From the NCBI GenBank assembly GCA_018136815.1, contig CM030940.1, positions 554,443 through 618,442 of the forward strand: DNA of 64,000 nucleotides. Reading direction: 5' to 3'. This DNA is from Isochrysis galbana (taxonomy: Eukaryota; Haptophyta; Isochrysidales; Isochrysidaceae). A program made the position numbers and the translations under genes. Below are positions 53,962 to 64,000 of this stretch, in pieces. Under the pieces are notes generated by a model. The model saw nothing but the letters and a program-made list of their open reading frames with translations. It ran no database searches and was not told where the DNA came from. The stretch's first letter is position 1. Every line of letters begins with the position of its first letter.

Positions 53962-55762
53962 ATGGGCGCCAGGAGTGGGCCGACGGGCAAGCCCGTGGTG
54001 ATCGAGCCGCTTCCCGGCTTCAAGGACGTGCCTGTTTCTGAGCGCCAGGTGCGCGAGAATGGCAGATTTTCTGCACACGCACTTTTCCACTGGAGACGCT
54101 GCTATACATGGTTCAGGAACAAGCGCCCCATGCTTGTGTTTCCACACTGTCAAGAGCAGTATCACCATTGCAGTCTGCAGCCCCGCCGCCGCTTGTCCTT
54201 GCACGACTCGCCAACACGCCTCCTTTGGGCGCGCCACTCTTCAGGTTCTCTTTATCAAGAAACTACAGTTGTGCTCCTGTCCGATGGACTTCACTGACCA
54301 GTCCGACATGCCTGACAAAGAGCTCAAGCGCCAAAACCTGCTCGAAATCATGGACTACATCAACTCGACCAAGAACGTGTTCAACGAGCAGACCTTCCCA
54401 GAGATCATCCACATGATCTCACAAAACCTCTTCCGTGGTCTCGCGCCCTCCAACCAGCCCGCCTACGCTCAGTACGACCCGGAGGAAGACGAGCCGGTGC
54501 TTGAGCCGGCGTGGCCCCACCTACAGTACGTCTACGAGTTCCTCCTTCGCTTCGTCGTCTCCAACGAGACGGACCCCAAAGTGGTCAAGAAGTACGTAGA
54601 CACACAGTTCCTCGTGAAACTGCTGGACCTTTTCGACTCGGAGGATCCGCGCGAGCGCGACTACCTCAAGACCATCCTCCACCGCATCTACGGTAAGTTC
54701 ATGCCGTACCGCGCCTTCATTCGGAAGGCAATCAACCACATCTTTTACCGCTTCATCTACGAGACTGAGCGGCACAATGGCATTGCCGAGCTCCTCGAGA
54801 TCCTAGGATCCATCATTAATGGATTTGCGCTCCCCTTGAAGGAGGAGCACAAGTCCTTCCTGCTCCGCGCTCTGCTGCCGCTCCACAAGGTACGGTTCGT
54901 CGGAATGTACCACCAGCAGCTGTCGTACTGTGTGACACAATTCGTCGAGAAGGACCCCAAGCTGGCGAAGCCTGTGCTTGAGGCCATCCTCCGCTTCTGG
55001 CCTTGCACACATTCACCCAAGGAAGTCCTTTTTCTAAACGAGGTCGAGGAGATTCTCGAGATGATCGCCGTTCCCGAGTTTGTCAACGTGATGCAGCCCC
55101 TGTTCGCGCAGATCGCGCGTTGCATTGAGTCGCCGCACTTCCAGGTGGCCGAGCGCGCCCTCTTCCTCTGGAACAACGAGTACATTGTTTCGCTCATTGC
55201 CCAGAATCGTGATCAGATCCTCCCCATCGTCTTTGGGGCCCTCTACACCAACTCACGCTCGCATTGGAACCAAACAGTGCACGGGCTCACATGCAACGTG
55301 GTGAAGCTTTTCATGGAGGTGCGCGCCGCTGGGACCTGGCGCGCCGTAGGGCTTGCTCGCTCCTTTTCCATGGCGGCATCTACACCAGCCTCAGCCCACG
55401 AACTTGCTCGCCCCACCCTCAATGCCTTGTAGATGGACCCGCGTCTCTTCGACGAGTGCTCGACTGCCTACCAGGAGAAGCAGGAGAAGGAGATGGAGCG
55501 CTTGGCCTCGAGGGAAGCGCATTGGAAGGCTATCGAGCAAGCCGCAGAGGCCAATCCTCTCTTCCCGCGAGTGAAGCACGCGCTCAAGGCCAAGGCCAGC
55601 CTTGCGTTTGCGATGAGGGCACAGCAGGCTAAGGCAGGAATGACCATGTTTGACGACTGGCACCTCGAGGACGCAACCTCGTTTGGAGAGACGGGCGGGC
55701 CGCCGACGCCGGAGCAGCTCCGCCGCAAATCTGCGCTGCCCGCTACCGCTGTCGCCTCGTGA
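53962..55762 (+). CDS. PP2A regulatory subunit B56 (B') family
   Basis: Three exons, 53962-54048, 54245-55318 and 55433-55762, both introns phase 0 with GTGCGC donors and TTCAG/TGTAG acceptors, give 496 residues, normal for B56. It binds the PP2A A/C core and selects substrates. Exon 1 gives [14 protein letters not shown]. Exon 2 is the HEAT-repeat core: [150 protein letters not shown]. Exon 3 gives an ordinary charged tail. This is the best-conserved gene in the window, and its introns anchor the local splice consensus. Confidence 0.93.
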
Positions 55763-57267
55763 GTGGCAACTGCGACTGGGGACAGAAGGGGGGGTGGGAG
55801 GCTCGCCTCGCTTGGCCCTCTCGCGCAGCCAGGGGCGAGGGGCCGCGGGTCACGAGGAGAGTCGACCACACAATAGTGTCGCTCATGTGATTGGAGAGGA
55901 AACGCCAAGCCATAGGGATCGTTGTCCACATGCTTACGGGATGCCTTTGTGGAGACCATCAGGAGGACATAAAGGTTTGATGTTCACCGTAGCCCTGTGA
56001 TCGGTGCGGGCCGTGCGCGACCAGTCAGCTGTCGATGGCAGCATGCTCGTTCTGTCCAGCTCACACAGGCGTGGCCATGTCTTCTTCCACGACGGGACGC
56101 TTGTGGTGCTGCAGTGGGCGGCAACGGGTCGTCATGAACCGCCGCAGCTGGATGGGGTCCGTGACCGCAACCAAGAGGCTGTCCGTGTATGCAACAAACG
56201 CAGCAGCCTTTCCTGCTTCATTCAGCGTTTGGTTTTTGAGCTATCGGGCGTGTTGTATTTTCGATATGTCGATGTCGACCGGGAAATGTCAGTTTGTGGT
56301 GTGTGAGTGTTCATGGTGTCGAGTGAGTGTCGTCCGTCGGTGAGCAACCGATCTAGGAAGGCCGTCCGAGATTAAGTTAGTTCCGAGACATTGGTCGATG
56401 CAAGTAAACAGTCAGAAAACGCCTTTCTCAATCATTGTTCGCACGCCGCGTGCGCAACGCGGAAGTTCTAGACTTAATTCGCCGATATTCCGCCCTTGGC
56501 CTTGCCCGAGTCGCCCCGATAGAGATAGAGGATAGAGATAGAGGTGGCGGGGGAGACTGAGTTAAAAAAAACTCTTGTTGATATCCTTGCGGTTTCATCA
56601 GTATCTCAGCTCACAGAGGGTCCGGGACTAATACTCATATCAGTATGAGTATTCTCAGCTCAGATCTCAGATGCTTTTAAATACTAATAAGCTATGAGCT
56701 ATTATTAGCTATTATAAACCACTAAATATAGAGCCCTTCACTCCTCTTCCGACGGCTCATCAAGTACCATCTCCAGATCCCAAGGCAGCACAGCAGACGC
56801 CGCCTCTTCAAAACGACGCTCCAACACTAAGTTGGTAAGTCGCGTTCCGTCAAAAGAGGGCCGTCAAAAGGATTTCGGCAGGCGCCGTGCGCATGATGAG
56901 TGGCAATCACATGCGTATCGCTCCCCCCGCGGGGCGCCGTGCGTGCGCATGGAAGTTTCCGCACGCCGTCACGGATGCGCACTGCACATCATACGCGGCG
57001 TCTCCGCGGGGGCGCCGTGCGTGTGATTGCGACTGGGACCAGCGGAGATGCGTGCACATAGGGGGCGCGCATCTGGACAACTTCGTCAACATGGCCCGCA
57101 TGCGCACATCGACTTCCCCCGCGCGGGGACCGTGCGTGCGCCCCCGCCGGGGGGGGGGAGGGGGTGAAAAATCCAAAATCAGACACCAGATGGGCGGCCG
57201 GGGAATAGGCGAACAGGTCGAAGTATTACGCACACACCCCCGATCCAATCCCCGACTCACCCCCGAC
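55763..57267. other. Intergenic region
   Basis: No gene is supported. About 56400-56760 is AT-rich. About 56880-57140 contains at least four spaced copies of a GCGCCGTGCGTGCGC-like motif, relatives of the repeats at 59410-59790. Confidence 0.4.
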
Positions 57268-57269
57268 TC

Positions 57270-59141
57270 ACCCCCGACCCCCCCCCCCCCACACACACCC
57301 TCTCCCCGCCCCCGCCCCCCCACCCTCGCCAGAGGCCCCCTCTCTCCCTCTCTCCCCCTCCCCTCCCCCACTCGACCCCTCTCCCGCTCGCAGCCGCCCT
57401 CCCTCTCGCCCCTCGCGCGCGTGGCCACGAGCAGACCTCACATGACCGACACGGCGACACGCACGGAGACGCCCGCGCACCAGACGATGACCCTGCAGGA
57501 CATCCTGTCGGACGACTCGGGCGTCGAGCGCGCCGAACCCCCCCCGCACGGGGGTCACGACTGGGCGGCCGCCCACGGACCAGTCGGTCGGCGTGTGCTC
57601 CATCAGCCACGTGATCGCCTCGGTGTCGCCACAGGCCGCCAACCCTTCCATCAAGTCCGACTCCCACTCCGTCGACAGATGGGACCACGGCCGCGCGTCG
57701 CGCGCGGCGACGAGCAGCCGGAGCGACGGCAGCCGCGGAGACGGAGGAGGCGGCGATGGCGGAGGTGGCGAGGGCGGAGGCGGTGAGGGAGGAGGCGGTG
57801 ATGGCGGGGGCGGAGACGGAGGAGGTGGCGAGGGAGGAGGCGGCGAGGGCGGAGGCGGCGAGGGTGGAGGCGGCGAGGGCGGAGGCGGCGAGGGCGGAGG
57901 CGGCGAGGGCGGTGGCGGCGAAGGAGGAGGCGGAGACGGAGGGGGTGGCGAGGGAGGAGGTGGAGACGGAGGAGGCGGAGACGGAGGAGGTGGCGAGGGA
58001 GGAGGGGGCGATGGCGGGGGCGGAGACGGAGGAGGTGGAGACGGTGGCGGCGGAGAGGGCGGTGGTGGCGATGGTGGTGGTGGAGACGGAGGTGGTGGTG
58101 ATGGCGGCGGCGGCGAGGGCGGCGGCGGTGAGGGCGGTGGCGGAGATGGCGGAGGTGGTGAGGGAGGCGGCGGAGACGGTGGCGGCGGAGAGGGCGGTGG
58201 TGGCGATGGTGGTGGTGGAGACGGAGGTGGTGGTGATGGCGGCGGCGGCGAGGGCGGCGGCGGTGAGGGCGGTGGCGGCGAGGGCGGAGGTGGCGAGGGA
58301 GGCGGCGGAGACGGAGGCGGCGGAGATGGAGGCGGCGGAGACGGAGGAGGAGGCGATGGCGGAGGCGGCGAGGCGGTGCTCCCAACGGCACGCGCGGCGG
58401 GAACGAGGGTGGAGGAGGCGAAGGGGGCGGTGGAGGCGAATTGGGTGAAGGTGGCGGGAGTGGAGGCGAAGGTGACGGCGGTGGCGGAGGAGGAGGAGGA
58501 GAGGGCGGCGGAGGAGGCGCCGAGGGCGGCGGAGGCGGCGGAGACGGCGGAGGCGGCGGATGTGCCGGTGCTCCCAACGGCATGCGCGGCGGGAACGAGG
58601 GTGGAGGAGGCGAAGGGGGCGGTGGAGGCGAATTGGGTGAAGGTGGCGGGAGTGGAGGTGGAGGTGATGGCGGCGGCGGAGGAGGAGGAGGAGAGGGCGG
58701 CGGAGGAGGCGCCGAGGGCGGCGGAGGCGGCGGAGACGGCGGTGGCGGTGGATGTGCCGGTGCTCCCAACGGCACGCGCGGCGGGAACGAGGGTGGAGGA
58801 GGCGAAGGGGGCGGTGGAGGCGAGTTGGGTGAAGGTGGCGGGAGTGGAGGCGGAGGTGACGGCGGCGGCGGAGGAGGAGGAGGAGAGGGCGGCGGAGGAG
58901 GCGACAATGGCGGCGGAGGCGGCGGAGACGGCGGTGGCGGTGGATGTGCCGGTGCTCCCAACGGCACGCGCGGAGGAACGAGTCGTGCGAGCAGCGCTTC
59001 CGCTCGGCGTCCAGTCGACAGGTGGCCGTGTCGAGGGAGTCGAACGAAGCCAGCGAGCAGGTGCACGAGAGGAGAGGACGGAGGACCGTACGGATGCGCG
59101 CCGAGTCGCCACCATCGTGAGGAAGACGAGGCCGAGGAGAG
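57270..59141 (-). CDS. Pro/Ser-rich PPPPS-array protein with short folded C-terminal segment
   Basis: Minus-strand frame; the likely ATG at 59141 begins MVATRRASVR and the open frame continues to about 57268. The first third contains three 192-bp tandem repeats (58379-58954, 64 codons each) read as Ala/Ser/Thr-rich sequence. Next come about 42 PPPPS pentapeptides (57740-58376), the hydroxyproline-glycoprotein type of spacer known from green-algal pherophorins. The segment after it, LSTEWESDLMEGLAACGDTE with AITWLMEHTPTDW next, looks like folded protein with ankyrin-like spacing. The downstream end is again low complexity, so the true stop or next exon is unknown. A second frame gives PPPPP/S through the first third, so the frame there is uncertain. 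No signal peptide was found. Confidence 0.45.
57740..58376. repeat. 15-bp minisatellite encoding PPPPS
   Basis: About 42 tandem 15-bp units of the form GGAGGCGGCGAGGGC on the plus strand, varying mainly at third positions. The codon-periodic variation suggests selection for the peptide or slippage in codon register. Confidence 0.85.
58379..58954. repeat. Three 192-bp tandem repeats
   Basis: CTCCCAACGGC recurs at 58379, 58571, 58763 and 58955, a period of exactly 192 bp (64 codons), with few differences between units. The exact codon-multiple period keeps the reading frame of the minus-strand protein. Confidence 0.85.
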
Positions 59142-59419
59142 AGCTGGAGGGTGAGCGAGGAGGGAGGAGGGAGACAGGCAGTAGGAGCCTTCTCACTCTG
59201 GTAGGCCGATGAGAGCGGGAGGGAAAGAGGGGGGAACCCCCCGGGGGGCGGGAGAGAGAGAGAGAGAGAGCGATCAGAAGACCAGGCCAGCTGTTTACGT
59301 TAATGTTCTCGTCACATACTGTAATAATCAACCGGTCCCAGGGGGGTGCCCCAGGGGTTCCCGCCCGTCCTCCGCGCCCAGAGTTCCCCCGCGGAAAGAG
59401 TGAACGCACGGCGTGCACC

Positions 59420-59800
59420 TTCCTGGAAGTTGCTATGCGCACGCACGGCGCCCCCGCGGGGGGCGCCGGTGCACTTCGCGCCGTGCCCACGCACGGCGTG
59501 CACACTATGATTGCAAGTCATCACAGGTGCTGCGCAACGAAAAATCTCTTATACGGCTAGTTTACGTAGTTGTGGGCAGCAGGGGGTACGCAGAGGGAAC
59601 CGAGTTGACATGCGCACGCACGGCGTATCCGCGGGGGGACCGATGCACATCGCGCCGTGCCCATGCACGGCGTGCACCGATGTGATTGCAAGTCATCACA
59701 GGTGCTCTGCGAAATATATCTTAAATTGTGTGTTTATGTAGTTGTCGGCCTTAGCCTTAGAGGAAACGCAGAGGACAAGCCTTGACACGGCGTATCCCTC
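59420..59800. repeat. 175-bp tandem repeat, about two units plus a degenerate third
   Basis: TGCGCACGCACGGCG recurs at 59436 and 59611. Each is followed by CGCGCCGTGCCCA.GCACGG, GATTGCAAGTCATCACAGG and, about 125 bp on, GTTTA.GTAGTTGT (59560, 59731). A third unit decays after 59760. Shorter relatives occur at 10998-11060, 27189-27240 and 56880-57140, so the unit belongs to a dispersed family. Confidence 0.75.
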
Positions 59801-61815
59801 GGGGCGCGGGGGAGAGGTGCTCACCGGTGTGTATGGAGGAAGGGGCGTCTGTAGTGAAATGGTGTTTTGTGTCCGCTTAGCGTTTTCGTACATAACGTTA
59901 GAAGAAGCTTTGACGGCGTCTCTATGATAATTTTAAAACGATCTAATTTTAAACGACTACAATACAACTGTGGACATTGATCGCTCAATTCGACTGATGT
60001 CCCACAATTGACGGAACGACACCTGTATGAGCGCGCACCAAACGCTCAACCGTCTTCTGCCCCATCCGATTCCTTTTCTTGGAATGGAACCATCCCTCCA
60101 CAGACCAGGAGTGTTCACACCCCCAGCGCGTCCTCTCCTCGAGTCCACGCTGGGGGAAAACCCCTTTCGGCTTTCGGGTAAAAGCAACGCGGGGGAGGGG
60201 GGGGGGGGGGGGGGGCACTCGTGAGATAGGGGCCCAGAAGCGCTAATCTCCCTCGCGACCACTCCAGGAGCGTGCCCGGGAGATTCGCGACGGGTTTCCA
60301 AGCGCGGCGAGGGCGCCACCCTCCGCCTCATTGTCGGATTCGAGCGCCAACACGCCAGGCAAGTGGGGGAATGGAAGCTAGAAGGGTGAAGGGGAGAGCG
60401 AGGGAGGGAGGAGCTGGGCTGCCCTCGCCACCTCGCCACCGGGATTCTGTTCGCACGCCGCGCTTGTAATTGATGGTAGAAGTCCCTTTCAATAGCAGAA
60501 CCCTCGCTTTAACAATAGTCCTAAAAACTGACAACTGATATCAGTGGTTTGGCATTTTGGAGCTGTTACTGACAGTGTAAGCTCATATTAGTACTGTTGC
60601 AACATCATAGAGTGGCGTGTCGCCTCGTGATCCTGTACTTTTGTACTTTAATGAGAGGGTCGAACTTATACCGTCCACATGGGAGTAGTTGCCAAAAAAA
60701 CAACCAAACCTGAGGTTGCACCCTCTTGAGGGGTGTCGTGATAGTACCGGGCTAGTTAACGCTCAGATGTTTTATTATTATTATGGGAAAGGTCTCCTTC
60801 GCGGTCCCGGGGCAGCGGTCCTCGGGATTACGAAAAGGGGGGGGGGGGGGGGGGTCGCTGAGGCGGGCCTTCGGCCGAAACGGACCTTCGGTCGGGGGAT
60901 CCCGGCGGGGGAGAGGGGGGAAACTGGTCCTCTCCGGCGCGGGGACAGACTCCCCCTACCCGCAACACTAACTCTAACTAGCGGCGGGTAGGTTGCCCCC
61001 CACATCGCGCCCTACGCACGTATCCCTATCCACGCGGCGTCCGCATCACACATCGCCAAGTGGTCGATCCGCGCGTGCAAGGCTGTCGATGTGCGCAAGC
61101 AAGGCCACAGACCGTAGACACGGCGCCCACGGTCACAATCCACAATGAGAAGTAAGTCGAGATAAAGTGGCTCCGCCGATCCCAAGACGCAAAACGAATG
61201 GCGCATGTGCAGAGCGCCCAGTAACACGTGGCGGAATGCATACTCCTGACCCATGCTGCTAATACCCGCAAATATGGGTTTGCATCAAGGCTATGTTGAC
61301 CTTGCACGACGCCGGTCAGTGATGCCCATCTAGGAAGTTGGCCCCAAGCTGCTAGCTAGCTCCTATCGCTACCGTCCAAGCATGCACATCTTTGCGTGCT
61401 CTGCCGTCGCTGGCTCTACTGTGCTTGTGCTGCAGCCGTCCCCTCCCGACCGCTACATTGTTGAGGTGGCTGCAGCACAAATCCTTACCCCCGGTGGGGC
61501 GCGCCCACCCGCCCTGCTACACGAAGCTCTTCCTCTTCAGCTTCTATCGCTATGCTTGGGAGGGATTCGCGCAACAATCGCAAGGTCTCCTCGTGCACGT
61601 GCTTGGCACGCACGACATTCGAGAGCCGAGCAAGGGCGGCGGCGCAGCCGAGTGTGCCGACAACTCCCAAAGGAAACCACACACGCCTGTGAGCACGAGG
61701 AAGCAAGGGGATGTGGAGGTGGCCTGTTCAAGTGTACCCCGCATGCATGGTGGAGGAAGATAAACCTAGCTGATGCGCATAGCTAGCAGCTCTCCGTTGT
61801 GGGAAGGCCAGGTGG
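59801..61815. other. Intergenic region with dispersed element ends
   Basis: About 59969-60022 matches 11170-11226 (CTCAATTCGACTGATGTCCC). About 60660-60740 matches 11270-11390. About 60722-60785 is the inverted partner of 22370-22445. About 60785-60970 matches 28180-28345. The shared blocks occur in the same order, which suggests one transposon family with variable insertions. G-runs lie at about 60191-60212 and 60837-60854. ORFs around 61382-61786 overlap in several frames and show no domain. Confidence 0.45.
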
Positions 61816-62719
61816 TCAAGAATAGCGTGTGCAACGACTCATAATCAGGGGGCACCGCTCATTGACGCACTCTCCGCGCTGTGCTGCTTCCTCAAAGTCG
61901 TCTCGCGTCTCATGAACGTGTAGGACAAACATGGTGGTCGAGCCGCCGCGGGGGTCGTTGATTGTCCCGAGCTTCCGGCCTAACTTCCCTTCGACGCCCG
62001 CTTCCTCCATAGCCTCACGGATCGCAGCCTGATGCGTGGTGGGACGAGCGGTTGCGTCAGCGGATTGGTCATAGTAGTAGAGGTTTCCCTCAAGCTCTTC
62101 CTCGCCACGTCATAACTCACGTCTCGGTCTCGCGACCAAGATGTACGCGTTTGTGCGCGCCAACCTTGCCTGTTGTAACTAGCATCAGAAGGGCCCTCGC
62201 TGCGTTGGGGTGCACAGATGTAGGATAACCCACCTCGGCTGCGGTCTCTCCTGGCTCAATGCCTCCCCCTGGGAAGACGAACGAGTCCGAAAAGTTTCTC
62301 GAGCGAACTAGTAGAACATCGAGCTTGCCTCCAGGCTCGCAGCGCACCGGCACCTGCACACACAAGAAAAGCCATCTACTGTCAAGAGCCGTGTGCGCCA
62401 AGCACCAAGCCTCGTGATTAAACGGCACCCGAGGCTGGGCAGGCCGTTCATTTCGCAGTGCGTCTTCCGTCTCTCTCTGGAGTACTCCAGCTGCGGCACT
62501 CGAGCAGCAAGCCACCCGCTCAGGCTCTGCCTGCGGAGTGGGTTGTCTCACCATGCCGGCCCTCGCCCTCGGGTAGACTCTCTCCGTCGTACCGCCCTTC
62601 TTGCTGCACGAGTGGTCGGCGTGGCGCGAGGCTGCGCTGTAGAGCAAGAAGAGCATCGCGCCCAGCAGCAGCGCTCCGCCCAGAGCGAGAGCGACGTCTG
62701 GAACGGCCCATCGCCCCAT
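61816..62719 (-). CDS. Membrane-anchored Nudix hydrolase
   Basis: Three minus-strand exons, 62719-62429, 62353-62234 and 62028-61816, both introns phase 0 (CGG|GTGCCG...GCAG|GTG and GAG|GTGGGT...TCAG|GCT), give 207 residues. Splicing exon 2 to exon 3 creates a complete Nudix box G-x5-E-x7-REUxEExGU at residues 127-149: GGIEPGETAAEAAIREAMEE followed by AGV. Nudix enzymes hydrolyse nucleoside diphosphates linked to another group, using metals held by the REUxEE glutamates. The N-terminus has one hydrophobic segment (about residues 8-31, ALALGGALLLGAMLFLLYSA), a likely membrane anchor, which is uncommon in the family. The domain layout resembles diphosphoinositol-polyphosphate phosphohydrolases (VPVR, then VLLV, then FPGGGIE), but the substrate is unproven. 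The first donor could lie elsewhere within 62429-62353. Confidence 0.8.
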
Positions 62720-62875
62720 CAGCGGACCGTGCTGCGCCGCCACCCTTCCCCCCCGCCCCCCCCCCAACCCCTCCCTCGTGCGCTCCCGGGGCCCAAGAAG
62801 GCCCTGGCAGCTCCCTCCCTCCCCTCTCCTCCCCCCCCCCCTCTCTCCCTTGCTCTCTCTCTCTCTCTCTCTCCC

Positions 62876-62975
62876 NNNNNNNNNNNNNNNNNNNNNNNNN
62901 NNNNNNNNNNNNNNNNNNNNNNNNNNNNNNNNNNNNNNNNNNNNNNNNNNNNNNNNNNNNNNNNNNNNNNNNNNN
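62876..62975. other. Assembly gap (100 N)
   Basis: A run of exactly 100 N, directly after a (CT)n tract, so the microsatellite probably broke the assembly. It lies upstream of the Nudix gene, whose 5' region is therefore incomplete here. Confidence 0.98.
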
Positions 62976-63063
62976 TCAAGCACGCGCCTGAGCCACCCCC
63001 AGTCGCCTGCCACCACCTCCCACAAGCCTCCTTCCGCACTTCCGCGCCCACCGTGCTCCGTGC

Positions 63064-64000
63064 GTGCGTCGTGCGTCGTGCGTCGATCACCATGCCCGTA
63101 GTCACCCCGAGGAAAGCTCCATGAGCTCCCCACAAGAACCGCGTTCCGCGCTAGCTGCCGGCGCGCCCTCGCAGGCAATCTCCAAGAGTGAGATCAGCCT
63201 TGCTCTGACAAGCACAAAATCTTCGCTCGCGCCTTCGGCTCCGGTCGCCATGTCGAGTTCTCCCTTGAGAAATCTTCATTGTCCCCGCGTCATGAGCCCG
63301 TCTCTTCTTTTCGGTTCTCGAATCGTACGGGTCGAAGTCCCGGGGAAGAGAGCCTCGTGGGTCCCCTCCCTTCTTCAAAAGAGAGTCTTTCCGAGCCAGT
63401 TCTCCCCTCCTCTCGCCTCTCCGCGCCGACGGTCGAAGTTCCGCCGCCTCCGCGGGCCTCTACTCACACCCCGTCAACTGGAGCTGGAATGGGTCCTCTC
63501 GCCTCGTCCGTTGCTCCACCGGCGGCCTTTCCTCTCCTTTCTTTTGCTGATCCTTTGCCAAGTTCCTTCCTCTCTCAATCCCTCTGTGGTTGGTGCTGAA
63601 GATGATGTGGGTTCCGTCCGGTCCCTCCCTCCTTTCGAGCCCCCACCATATGAAGAGTTTGTTCCACCCCGTCGTCGACGTACTCGTACCCCAAACGTAA
63701 CTTCGTTCCACCTCCGACCGCCACCGTCGGCGCCGCCCAAATCATGGACCAACAAGTCCAGATGAGGCTCTCCGCGGCGCTGTCGACCGCCTCGAGTCCT
63801 CTACCCTCCAAGCCGCCCAACGCCACGAAGAATTTCACGGGAGGTGGGGTCTACCTTCAACACGATACTCAACATTCTACACAGGGCCAAGCGGGCACTA
63901 CGACTTCGTCTCGAGTCGAAACTCGCCACCGCTTGTGGAAGAAGGAGACAACTCCATTGGTGCCCCTCCGGCCTCGGTTAAGTTCCCTTCTCAACCTTTG
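63064..64000 (+). pseudogene. Possible retroelement gag-like region, running off the window
   Basis: The plus strand has a Pro/Ser/Arg-rich frame ending at 63765 (with PPFEPPPYEEFVPPRRRR). A second frame then stays open to the window end, reading EALRGAVDRLESSTLQAAQR and LPSTRYSTFYTGPSGHYDFV. The change near 63762 looks like a one-base frameshift, since the preceding frame supplies AAQIMDQQVQM just before it. A Pro/Arg-rich start followed by a helical segment is gag-like, but no pol is visible. It could also be an ordinary gene with an intron. Confidence 0.3.

Noticed and set aside
57593-59212. 539-codon Gly/Glu/Asp-rich plus-strand ORF
   Set aside because: Antisense of the PPPPS array; pure repeat composition, and the minus strand carries the folded segment.
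61382-61786. 134-codon plus-strand ORF and overlapping frames
   Set aside because: Several overlapping frames of similar length and no domain or splice pattern to choose between them.

Overview
The window reads as nuclear DNA of a unicellular eukaryote. It has spliced genes, long simple-sequence tracts (CT/GA, poly-G/C), retrotransposons and terminal-inverted-repeat elements, and no bacterial operon structure. An NNP-family nitrate transporter points to a nitrate-assimilating protist. GC-rich coding sequence, GTGCG-type and occasional GC-AG introns, and the overall look of the proteins suggest a microalga, perhaps a haptophyte or relative. That placement is tentative, because no rRNA or organelle marker is present.

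Host genes. Left third: a short AT-rich ORF (273-734, -); a two-exon SLC25-type mitochondrial carrier (1784-3044, +); a membrane-anchored Lys-rich protein with a duplicated W-x-V-RRRPRR motif (5806-6942, -); an NNP/NRT2-like nitrate transporter (about 13412-15202, +). Middle: a three-exon double VOC/glyoxalase-fold protein (19762-21245, +); a seven-exon TPR protein (23645-25889, +); a two-exon F-box protein (28966-30806, -). Right: a multi-exon Sec1/Munc18 protein (48917-52169, -) divergent from a three-exon PP2A B56 regulatory subunit (53962-55762, +); a Pro/Ser-rich PPPPS-array protein (about 57270-59141, -); a three-exon Nudix hydrolase with an N-terminal membrane anchor (61816-62719, -). 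Spliced models were built by hand from donor/acceptor signals, reading-frame phase and family resemblance.

Mobile DNA. Positions 32440-47391 are a head-to-tail tandem array of about 1.93 copies of a 7.75 kb unit. On the minus strand each unit is a Ty3/gypsy-like element: LTR-like region, Pro-rich gag start, gag end, an ORF with a DNA-methyltransferase-like domain, the tail of RNase H, then an integrase with D,D35E, GPY/F motif and chromodomain. Reverse transcriptase and most of RNase H are missing. A LINE-derived element is inserted inside gag with a 20-bp target-site duplication. A methyltransferase domain inside an LTR retroelement is the most interesting item in the window. Other mobile DNA includes a LINE-RT/copia-RNase H chimera (about 22600-22962), a TA-flanked TIR element carrying a piece of the Ty3-like LTR region (7854-8688), a 200-bp MITE with imperfect 8-bp duplications (19221-19420), LINE ORF1 debris (47900-48501) and several dispersed repeat families.

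The host genes do not form a pathway: they cover mitochondrial transport, nitrate uptake, exocytic membrane fusion, PP2A signalling, ubiquitin-ligase substrate choice and nucleotide-type hydrolysis. There is a 100-N assembly gap at 62876-62975.
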